DNA of 5,382 bases from assembly GCA_934446285.1 (NCBI GenBank), contig CAKSEI010000116.1, positions 1-5,382 of the forward strand, in the 5' to 3' direction. The position numbers and the translations under genes were made by a program. Below are positions 1 to 5,102 of this stretch, one piece after another (the first letter of the stretch is position 1; every line of letters begins with the position of its first letter). The notes beneath the pieces are model-generated. The model was not told where the DNA came from, searched no databases, and worked only from the letters and a program-made list of their open reading frames with translations. Origin of the DNA: an uncultured Eubacteriales bacterium. GTDB lineage: Bacteria; Bacillota; Clostridia; Oscillospirales; CAG-272.

Positions 1-97
1 TCTGAGTGTACTCGAGAAGCCTATCGGCGATAGTTGATTTACCGTGGTCTATATGTGCTATTATCGAGAAGTTTCTTATATTCTGCTGATTTTCCAT
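1..97 (-). CDS. lepA: Elongation factor 4 (LepA), N-terminal fragment
   Basis: LepA/EF4 is a ribosome-associated translational GTPase that acts on stalled or mistranslocated ribosomes and during initiation and ribosome assembly. Only the first 32 codons are inside the window; the gene continues past the left edge. The visible N-terminus is [10 protein letters not shown] followed by the GTPase G1 loop A14-H-I-D-H-G-K-S-T22 and then ADRLLEYT. The string [17 protein letters not shown] is close to diagnostic for LepA among translation GTPases; EF-G and TypA differ around it. The ATG start is supported by AAAGG at 110-114, 12 nt upstream, which overlaps the kinase stop codon. That arrangement and the 15-nt gap suggest co-transcription and translational coupling with the kinase gene. 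The family assignment is strong despite the short length; what follows the GTPase loop cannot be seen. Confidence 0.93.
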   Translation of the reverse strand, partial: MENQQNIRNFSIIAHIDHGKSTIADRLLEYTQ

Positions 98-112
98 ATA
101 TCGGCTGTACCT

Positions 113-1825
113 TTATTTCTTATTCTCGGTTGCGGGCGGTTTTTCCGGTCCTTTGCTTATCTTGAGTATCAGGGTAGTAGTCTCCGCATATACCTCGGTC
201 GATGCGGGCTCATTCTGCTCCATGACCTTGCCGGCGTCAACGGTATCGGAGTATTCTTCCTCAAAGACAACATTCTTGAACTTGCAGTCCTTTATTGCCT
301 TTTCCGCCTCCTCGCGTGTCATGCCTACGTACTGTCCTATCGTAATCTTGGAGAGGACCGGACCTTTGCTGACGATGAGCTTTATCTTATCGCCCGTCTT
401 TACCGTCGCCCCAGCTCCCGGCTCTGTGCTTATTATGCAGTCGCTCGGGACTTTCGCGTCGTATTGACGGTTGCTCGCTGTCTCAGCGTCGTCTATGACA
501 AGCCCGTATTCGTTTCGCAAGAGGTTCACCACGTCGCTTTGCATCTGACCAGAGTAATCCTCGAGAACAAAAGTCTTTGCTCCCCTGCTCACCGTAAGCT
601 CAATCTTACATCCGGGTTTGCGGCTTGAGAGTGCCTTCGGCGACTGGTCGATTATTTCATTTTCTGCGTAGTCGTTTGAATAAATAAAGTGAACGCTGTC
701 AGAGTCTATCGTAAATCCCTTTGAGGTTATGGAACTTACAAGCTCGTCTGAATAAGTCTTGCCGACATAGTCGTCAACTATGATGGGCGTATTGTCACTG
801 CTCTCGACGAGCAGCTGCTGTACCATATATACCATGGTTATTACGGCGACGATGAGAAAGGCGCATGTAACTCCCGCTATTATCGGGAACATCGATGTCC
901 TGACTCTTGCGCGTGATGTTGTTTTGCTCTTTTTCAATGACATATCAAGCTGTGTTATCTCTCCGGGTTCTTTTTTTGTCTTAAAGACCATGTCTGGATT
1001 TCTCTTAACGCGGTCTATGAGTCTTAACATCTGCGATGCGCTCTGAATGCGCTTATCGGGGCGTTTTTCCATTGCGGCAAGGATTATCTGCTCAAGCCCC
1101 TTCGGAATGTTCGGTACGATTTCCGACGGCTTTTTCGGCTGGTCCTTTACGTGCATGAGTGCGACGGAAACGGGTGAATCGGCATTGAACGGGAGCTTAC
1201 CCGTTACCATCTCATACATAAGAACGCCGAGGGAATATATGTCCGTGCGCGTGTCAACCTTTTTGCCGCTCGCTTGCTCGGGGCTTATATAATATACCGT
1301 ACCTATTGCCTTGTCGGTCATGGTGACAGTCTCGGTATTCGGCAATTTCGCGATGCCGAAGTCCGTAACCTTTATCACACCGTTCTTAAGCAGGAGTATA
1401 TTCTGCGGCTTTATATCCCTGTGTATTACGCCCTTTGAATGTGCGTGCTCAAGCGCCATGAGTATTTGCTCGGTAAACTGCAACGTCTCGCGCATACTGA
1501 GTGCGCCTTTTTTATTTAAGTAGCTCTTTAGCGTAATACCGTCAACCCGCTCCATGACGATATACTTTCGATTTTCCTTTACGGAAACATCATATATCTT
1601 GACTATATTCGGGTGCGAGAGCATTGCAACTGCCTTTGACTCGTTTATAAATCGCTTTACCGACTGCGTGTCGTGGGAAATCTCATCCTTGAGCATTTTT
1701 ACGGCGACGGTGCGCTTCATCACATTGTCGTAAGCCTCAAAGACGACCGCCATGCCGCCCACGCCTATGACACGCTTTATATCGTATCTGCCGTCAAAGG
1801 TCTGACCGATGTAATTATCAAACAT
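113..1825 (-). CDS. pknB: PASTA-domain eukaryotic-like Ser/Thr protein kinase (PrkC/PknB/Stk type)
   Basis: Membrane Ser/Thr kinase of 570 residues that senses muropeptides or lipid II outside the cell and phosphorylates cell-division, wall-synthesis and translation proteins inside. The kinase domain covers about residues 14-272: Gly-rich loop G21-V-G-G-M-A, ATP-binding K43 in VAVK, helix-C E62, catalytic H135-R-D-I-K-P-Q-N142, D155-F-G, and a Thr-rich activation segment (T164, T166, T168, T170, then GTxxYxSPEQ at 175-184). All catalytic residues are present. A Lys/Arg-rich juxtamembrane stretch (about 282-310) precedes one membrane helix (about 312-337), then three PASTA repeats (about 347-415, 417-488, 492-559) and a short Pro/Lys tail. 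This is the usual Firmicutes layout. The ATG is fixed by GGAGG 9 nt upstream, inside the end of the phosphatase gene, which it overlaps by 8 nt. One cysteine occurs in each PASTA repeat (C406, C463, C514). Confidence 0.97.
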   Translation of the reverse strand: MFDNYIGQTFDGRYDIKRVIGVGGMAVVFEAYDNVMKRTVAVKMLKDEISHDTQSVKRFINESKAVAMLSHPNIVKIYDVSVKENRKYIVMERVDGITLKSYLNKKGALSMRETLQFTEQILMALEHAHSKGVIHRDIKPQNILLLKNGVIKVTDFGIAKLPNTETVTMTDKAIGTVYYISPEQASGKKVDTRTDIYSLGVLMYEMVTGKLPFNADSPVSVALMHVKDQPKKPSEIVPNIPKGLEQIILAAMEKRPDKRIQSASQMLRLIDRVKRNPDMVFKTKKEPGEITQLDMSLKKSKTTSRARVRTSMFPIIAGVTCAFLIVAVITMVYMVQQLLVESSDNTPIIVDDYVGKTYSDELVSSITSKGFTIDSDSVHFIYSNDYAENEIIDQSPKALSSRKPGCKIELTVSRGAKTFVLEDYSGQMQSDVVNLLRNEYGLVIDDAETASNRQYDAKVPSDCIISTEPGAGATVKTGDKIKLIVSKGPVLSKITIGQYVGMTREEAEKAIKDCKFKNVVFEEEYSDTVDAGKVMEQNEPASTEVYAETTTLILKISKGPEKPPATENKK

Positions 1826-2636
1826 CTTCCCTTACCTCCGCGGCTCTGTCCTTCTCGTGCAGATAAAGCGCAGCCGTAATATTGTCCGCTCCGCCGTTTT
1901 CGTTTGCCTTGTCTATAAGGGTTCGGCATATCCTGTCAAGCTCCGCTTTGCGATCCTCCGAAGTATCGGCATCAAAGGAGAGCACCGTCTCCTTTATCGT
2001 CTTTTCGTCAACAAAGTTGGTAAGACCGTCCGAGCAAAGCAGCAGAAAAGCGTTCCTGCCGAATTCAACACGGAAGAGGTCGGGCTCAAGGGTATCGTTT
2101 ATCCCTATTGCTTTCATGATTATATTCTTATTGACGTTACGTGCAGCCTCCTCCTCGGTAAGCTGCCCGATATCTATAAGATACTGAACGTACGAGTGGT
2201 CGTGAGTAATCCTGTCTATAAAATCATCAAATATAAGGTAAGCTCTGCTGTCTCCGACGTTCACAACGTAAGCCGTATCGTTTACAATAAGAGCTGACAC
2301 AAGGGTCGTGCCCATGCCGTAAAGCTCCTCGTCCTTTGCAGCCTCGGAGAACACAACCTCATTTGCGTATCTCACGCTCTTTATCAAAACCACCTCGGCT
2401 TCGTCCGGAGTTATATCGCACCTGCCGTCCTCGCACGTGAATTTTTCAAATTCTCTTTTTACACTTTCGATATATGAGGAGCACGCCACACTGCTCGCTA
2501 TATTTCCGCCGTTTGCTCCGCCCATGCCGTCACAAACAGCAAATACAAAAGCGTTTTCGCACAGCTTGTCACTCGTATAGCAGTCTTGATTGACGCTCCT
2601 TTTCCTGCCTATATCTGTTTCAGCTTTAAAAATCAT
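1818..2636 (-). CDS. stp: PP2C-family (PPM) Ser/Thr protein phosphatase, partner of the PASTA kinase
   Basis: Cytoplasmic Mn/Mg-dependent phosphatase of 272 residues that removes phosphate from the adjacent kinase and its substrates. PPM motifs appear in order: R13-S-V-N-Q-D18, C35-D-G-M-G-G40, G107-M-G-T-T111, N126-V-G-D-S-R-A-Y133, T144-H-D-H-S148, C201-S-D-G-L205 and A250-D-N-I-T254. D18, D36, D203 and D251 are the expected metal ligands. The flap region reads EEEAARNVNKNII where most relatives have an H-P pair before the conserved Asn, a mild deviation. No signal peptide or membrane helix is visible. The ATG overlaps the rlmN stop codon in an ATGA junction, with AGAGG 11 nt upstream; the 3' end overlaps the kinase start by 8 nt. 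The phosphatase-kinase pairing makes the functional assignment very safe. Confidence 0.96.
   Translation of the reverse strand: MIFKAETDIGRKRSVNQDCYTSDKLCENAFVFAVCDGMGGANGGNIASSVACSSYIESVKREFEKFTCEDGRCDITPDEAEVVLIKSVRYANEVVFSEAAKDEELYGMGTTLVSALIVNDTAYVVNVGDSRAYLIFDDFIDRITHDHSYVQYLIDIGQLTEEEAARNVNKNIIMKAIGINDTLEPDLFRVEFGRNAFLLLCSDGLTNFVDEKTIKETVLSFDADTSEDRKAELDRICRTLIDKANENGGADNITAALYLHEKDRAAEVREDV
1835..1839 (-). promoter_or_regulatory. Shine-Dalgarno site of the kinase inside the phosphatase gene
   Basis: GGAGG lies 9 nt before the kinase ATG and inside the last codons of the phosphatase. It is the strongest ribosome binding site in this operon and, with the 8-nt gene overlap, indicates coupled but independently primed kinase translation. 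Confidence 0.85.
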
Positions 2637-3682
2637 TCCGAAATTTTCCTCTCATTATATCGTAGCTGCCCGCATGATGCGTTAATATCTGAACCGAGCT
2701 TGCGCCGCACCGTTGCATTTACCCCGAGCTTTGTCAGCGTATCGCGGAATGTATTTACGCTTGATGTCTCCGACGCGGAAAGCCCGCGTTCTTTTACCTC
2801 GTTTACGGGTATGAGATTAACGTGTAAAGGCATACCGCCCATGTATTTTTTCAAAAGTGCGGCAAGCGCTGCGGCGTTGCCCGGCGTATCATTCTTCCCG
2901 CGTATAAGTGTGAATTCAAATGATATTCTCCTGCCCGTTTTCGCAAAGTAATCCCTGCACGCCTGCAGGAGCGTATCTATATTCCATTTATTGTTTACGG
3001 GCATCATGTCGCTGCGGGATTTGTCATCCGTAAAGTGCAGCGAAACCGAAAGGGTTATCGGCATATTCTCATTCATCAGCTTTGTTATCCCGTCGGCTAC
3101 ACCGCACGTCGAGACCGAAATGTGCCGATAGCCTATACCGAGCCCGTCCTGCTTATTGACAAGGCGCAGAAAGCGTATGACATTATCATAATTGTCCATT
3201 GGTTCGCCTATGCCCATCATGACGACATTCGATATCCTAACGCCGAGATCGCGCTGCGCGACTGCTATCTGACCGAGCATTTCACAAGGCTCGAGATTTC
3301 TCTCAAGCCCTTTCAGTGTCGAGGCACAGAAGCGGCAGCCCATGCGGCAGCCCGCCTGACACGAGATGCAAATCGAGTATCCGTGCTCGTATTTCATGAC
3401 CACGCTCTCGATAAGCTGCCCGTCGTAAAGGGAGAAAAGATACTTGACCGTGCCGTCTATGTTCGACACGAGCTTCTTATATACTCTCGGCAGGCGAAGA
3501 GGAAATCTCTCCGAAAGGCTGCCTCGGAGCGAGAGCGGCAGATTTGACATTTCGGGATAGTCCGCGCCCTTGTTCGCCCATGACCAGACCTGCCGCGCGC
3601 GGAATGCGGGAATGCCCGCGTCCGTAAAAGCGCGCACCGCGTCCTCCTGTGTCCCGTTGAGTATACTTAAACTCTTCTCCAT
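2633..3682 (-). CDS. rlmN: Dual-specificity 23S rRNA A2503 / tRNA A37 C2-methyltransferase RlmN
   Basis: Radical-SAM enzyme that methylates C2 of A2503 in 23S rRNA and of A37 in some tRNAs, tuning peptidyl-transferase-centre function and fidelity. From ATG 3682 the protein is 349 residues, normal for the family. The 4Fe-4S motif is C112-x3-C116-x2-C119. C337 in ASCGQLR is the methyl-carrying cysteine (equivalent to E. coli C355), C105 matches the resolving C118, and E92 matches E105. The SAM-binding GIGEP lies at 157-161 and an N-terminal helical substrate domain covers about 1-75. An in-frame TTG at 3718 would add 12 residues, but it lies in the terminator tail and has no SD; the extra residues do not resemble RlmN. 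ATG 3682 itself lacks a well-placed SD (AAGAGG is 21 nt upstream) and sits just after a TATAAT box. Cfr is excluded by overall similarity to RlmN and the chromosomal context. Confidence 0.97.
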   Translation of the reverse strand: MEKSLSILNGTQEDAVRAFTDAGIPAFRARQVWSWANKGADYPEMSNLPLSLRGSLSERFPLRLPRVYKKLVSNIDGTVKYLFSLYDGQLIESVVMKYEHGYSICISCQAGCRMGCRFCASTLKGLERNLEPCEMLGQIAVAQRDLGVRISNVVMMGIGEPMDNYDNVIRFLRLVNKQDGLGIGYRHISVSTCGVADGITKLMNENMPITLSVSLHFTDDKSRSDMMPVNNKWNIDTLLQACRDYFAKTGRRISFEFTLIRGKNDTPGNAAALAALLKKYMGGMPLHVNLIPVNEVKERGLSASETSSVNTFRDTLTKLGVNATVRRKLGSDINASCGQLRYNERKISE

Positions 3683-3689
3683 AATCAAA

Positions 3690-3718
3690 ATTATATCACA
3701 TATCCTCTTAAAAAGCAA
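3690..3718 (-). promoter_or_regulatory. Predicted sigma-A promoter of rlmN with extended -10
   Basis: The -10 hexamer is a perfect TATAAT (3695 to 3690) preceded by TGA, giving the extended form TGnTATAAT. TTGCTT (3718 to 3713) is an acceptable -35 at exactly 17 bp. The expected start point falls at about 3682-3685, that is, at or within three bases of the rlmN ATG. The -35 lies inside the T-tract of the upstream terminator. Seen directly: hexamers and spacing. Inferred: promoter activity and the start point. Confidence 0.65.
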
Positions 3719-3745
3719 TAAAAATAACGCCCTCAGGCGTTATTT
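3710..3745 (-). terminator. Intrinsic terminator after the cyclophilin gene
   Basis: Perfect 10-bp inverted repeat AAATAACGCC / GGCGTTATTT (3736-3745 with 3722-3731) with a four-base loop. On the minus strand it is followed by a T-rich tail, TTTTTATTGCTTTTT. The hairpin begins two bases after the isomerase stop codon. The tail in the plus direction is short and broken by A residues, so the signal mainly acts on minus-strand transcripts. It separates the isomerase transcript from the rlmN-stp-kinase-lepA unit. Confidence 0.9.
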
Positions 3746-3747
3746 AA

Positions 3748-4218
3748 TCAGTCAATGGTTATGCTATCAATAACAACATCCTCAACGGGCTTATCGCGGA
3801 AATCGGTGGCAACCGCAGCTATCCTGTCTACTATGTCAAGTCCGTCTACAACAGCACCGAAAGCGGCATATTGACCGTCGAGAAACGGGCAGTCCGCCTG
3901 ACATATGAAGAACTGCGACGATGCGGAATTGAAATTCTGAGCACGAGCCATGGAGAGTACGCCCTTCTTATGAGAGAGAGGGTTATTCACGCCGTTTGCC
4001 GCAAACTCGCCCTTTATATTCTCATCCGAGCCGCCCATACCGTTGCCCAGAGGGTCACCGCCCTGAATCATAAAGCCGTTTATAACCCGGTGGAAAATCA
4101 GTCCGTCATAAAAGCCCTCACCTGCGAGCTTTTTGAAATTCTCAACCGTTATCGGAGCAATATCTTCATACAGCTCCGCCTTTATTGTGCCGTAGTCCTT
4201 TATTTTTATTTCTACCAT
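3748..4218 (-). CDS. ppiB: Cyclophilin-type peptidyl-prolyl cis-trans isomerase, cytoplasmic
   Basis: A single-domain cyclophilin of 156 residues that catalyses cis-trans isomerisation of X-Pro bonds to help protein folding. Diagnostic strings are F42[14 protein letters not shown]56, M90-A-R-A-Q, S101-Q-F-F-I and L113-D-G-Q-Y-A-A-F-G121. Active-site equivalents of human CypA are present: R44 (R55), F49, M50, Q52 (Q63). The CypA W121 position is F112 and the H126 position is Y117, changes common in bacterial cyclophilins and associated with weak cyclosporin binding. There is no signal peptide or membrane segment, so it acts in the cytoplasm. The start is ATG 4218 because AAAGGAG lies 6 nt upstream; a GTG at 4245 in the same frame would place that SD inside the gene. 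It is probably monocistronic or at the end of its unit, since a strong terminator follows. Confidence 0.96.
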   Translation of the reverse strand: MVEIKIKDYGTIKAELYEDIAPITVENFKKLAGEGFYDGLIFHRVINGFMIQGGDPLGNGMGGSDENIKGEFAANGVNNPLSHKKGVLSMARAQNFNSASSQFFICQADCPFLDGQYAAFGAVVDGLDIVDRIAAVATDFRDKPVEDVVIDSITID

Positions 4219-4225
4219 GATGTGT

Positions 4226-4232
4226 CTCCTTT
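4226..4232 (-). promoter_or_regulatory. Shine-Dalgarno site deciding the ppiB start
   Basis: AAAGGAG, followed by 7 nt (ACACATC less the overlap with the final G context) before ATG 4218, is a near-ideal ribosome binding site. It argues against the upstream GTG at 4245. The TAA of the doubtful 58-codon leader frame ends at 4232, on the first base of this site. Confidence 0.9.
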
Positions 4233-4408
4233 TATTTTTCATCACGCGCCGCGTGAGACAATATATACTGTAACATATTCGGCGGGGCAGACTGTCTTGA
4301 ATTTAATCGCCCGTTCGGATATGCCCGACGGTAACCGTAAGGTCTGTATTTTCGGTTTGCACCGTAAAGAATGCAATCCCGCTCTGCTCTCATTCGCGCA
4401 CGGAGCAT
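4232..4408 (-). other. Doubtful 58-codon open frame in the ppiB leader
   Basis: An ATG at 4408 opens a 58-codon frame ending in TAA at 4234-4232, on the edge of the ppiB ribosome binding site. The product would be very basic and Tyr/Arg-rich (starts MLRARMRAER, contains RPYGYRRAYP, ends SHAARDEK) with no membrane helix and no family I recognise. No SD precedes the ATG or the second in-frame ATG at 4393, and the opposite strand is also open here, so chance is a real explanation. For the frame: it fills almost the whole gap, its end is positioned for coupling to ppiB, and a TATAAT lies 14 nt upstream. It is recorded as a candidate only. Confidence 0.15.
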
Positions 4409-4422
4409 GCAAAAATACGTGG

Positions 4423-4428
4423 ATTATA
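4423..4428 (-). promoter_or_regulatory. Candidate -10 box upstream of ppiB
   Basis: A perfect TATAAT lies just past the end of the ABC ATPase gene. No good -35 lies at 16-18 bp (GAACGG at 17) and there is no TG extension, so activity is uncertain. No better promoter is seen nearer to ppiB; TATATT at 4265-4260 also lacks a -35. Confidence 0.3.
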
Positions 4429-4432
4429 CCCC

Positions 4433-5101
4433 TTATTTGAGTATACCGTTCTCCATTACGAGCGTTCGATCGGCTTTCGAGGCAATTGACGGGTCATGAG
4501 TAACCATTATAATGGTCTGACCAATCATTTCCTTTGTTTTTAAAAGCAGATCGAGAACCTCATCTGCATTTTTCCTGTCGAGATTTCCCGTAGGCTCGTC
4601 GCAGAAAAGCACCTGAGGACGGTTTATCATGGCGCGTGCTATCGCGCAGCGCTGCTGCTGTCCGCCTGATATCTCTGAGGGGAGATGATTGAGACGGTCC
4701 TTTAAGCCGAGAACATCTATGAGCTTATTTAAATGCTCCTCAAACTGAAAAGCCGGGCGATCGCACATAACAGTCGGTATCATGATATTCTCAAGGACGG
4801 TCAGCTGGGGTATCAGATTATGCTTCTGAAAGACTATTCCCGTGTACATCCCTCTGAATCCGGCAAGCTCATCGGGCTTCATAGACGTAATCTCATTACC
4901 CCTTATGATTATCTTACCGGAATTGGGTCGGTCAAGTCCCGCGCACAGGTGTAAGAAAGTGGATTTACCCGAGCCTGACGCGCCCATTATGGCGACGAAT
5001 TCCCCGTCCTCAACCTTTATGCTTACTCTGTCCACGGCGTTTACCGTAGACTCGTGAACCTTATATTGCTTTATAACGTCACGTGTTTCAAGAATTAACA
5101 T
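4433..5101 (-). CDS. ABC transporter ATP-binding protein, MacB/LolD/FtsE-like family
   Basis: Cytoplasmic ATPase subunit of 222 residues that powers an FtsX/MacB-type permease. Motifs in order: Walker A G40-A-S-G-S-G-K-S-T48, Q-loop Q92 in FQKHNLIP, signature S145-G-G-Q-Q-Q-R151, Walker B V164-L-F-C-D-E-P170, D-loop T171-G-N-L-D175 and switch H202 in MVTHD. The FQxxNLIPxLTVLEN segment after the Q-loop is typical of the MacB/LolD/BceA group. These transporters export or sense peptides, antibiotics or lipids by mechanotransmission; the substrate cannot be read from the sequence. ATG 5101 was chosen because AAAGGA (5113-5108) lies 6 nt upstream and homology begins there; a start at 5131 would lie inside the permease gene. 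One base separates it from the permease stop, so the two are co-transcribed. The permease gene comes first here, the reverse of the commoner order. No two-component genes are visible. Confidence 0.94.
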   Translation of the reverse strand: MLILETRDVIKQYKVHESTVNAVDRVSIKVEDGEFVAIMGASGSGKSTFLHLCAGLDRPNSGKIIIRGNEITSMKPDELAGFRGMYTGIVFQKHNLIPQLTVLENIMIPTVMCDRPAFQFEEHLNKLIDVLGLKDRLNHLPSEISGGQQQRCAIARAMINRPQVLFCDEPTGNLDRKNADEVLDLLLKTKEMIGQTIIMVTHDPSIASKADRTLVMENGILK

Positions 5102-5102
5102 A

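Larger units (their letters stand above)
4219..4432 (-). promoter_or_regulatory. Putative 5' leader/intergenic region of ppiB
   Basis: This 214-nt gap between the ABC ATPase gene and ppiB has no recognisable gene and no intrinsic terminator for the ABC genes. A TATAAT lies at 4428-4423, but its -35 region (GAACGG at 17 bp) is poor. Visible inverted repeats on the minus strand are CGGT-GCAA-ACCG (4364-4353, a GNRA-type loop), ACGGT-T-ACCGT (4338-4328) and TCACGC-GGC-GCGTGA (4256-4242). I cannot match it to a T-box, CIRCE element or any riboswitch class I know. If the TATAAT is used, ppiB mRNA would carry a leader of about 200 nt. Confidence 0.4.

Noticed and set aside
44..628. 194-codon open frame on the plus strand opposite the kinase gene
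   Set aside because: It lies wholly antisense to the PASTA region and lepA start, gives a low-complexity Leu/Arg/Tyr-rich product with no recognisable domain, and is explained by the codon pattern of the real genes.
2118..2150. Phosphatase HP pair replaced by NV in the flap region, as a sign of inactivation
   Set aside because: All metal-binding aspartates and the other PPM motifs are intact, and the flap is variable in the family, so loss of activity is unlikely.
3035..3547. 170-codon plus-strand open frame opposite rlmN
   Set aside because: It is antisense to the conserved radical-SAM core, whose codons are fixed by protein function; the product has no domain and no ribosome binding site.
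3683..3718. Longer RlmN start at TTG 3718 (12 extra residues)
   Set aside because: The codon lies within the terminator T-tract with no SD, and the added hydrophobic residues do not match RlmN N-termini.
4219..4245. Longer cyclophilin start at GTG 4245
   Set aside because: It would put the excellent AAAGGAG site inside the gene; cyclophilin homology begins at ATG 4218.
4219..4432. T-box, CIRCE element or known riboswitch in the ppiB leader
   Set aside because: There is no T-box TGGNACCGCG-like sequence, no TTAGCACTC-N9-GAGTGCTAA repeat, and no riboswitch core that I recognise.
4219..4432. MITE or other small mobile element in the ppiB leader
   Set aside because: The two ends of the gap carry no matching terminal inverted repeats and no target-site duplication is visible.
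3871..4440. 189-codon plus-strand open frame across ppiB and the upstream gap
   Set aside because: Two thirds of it is the antisense of conserved cyclophilin motifs. The remainder in the gap is open on both strands, and no SD or family resemblance supports it.
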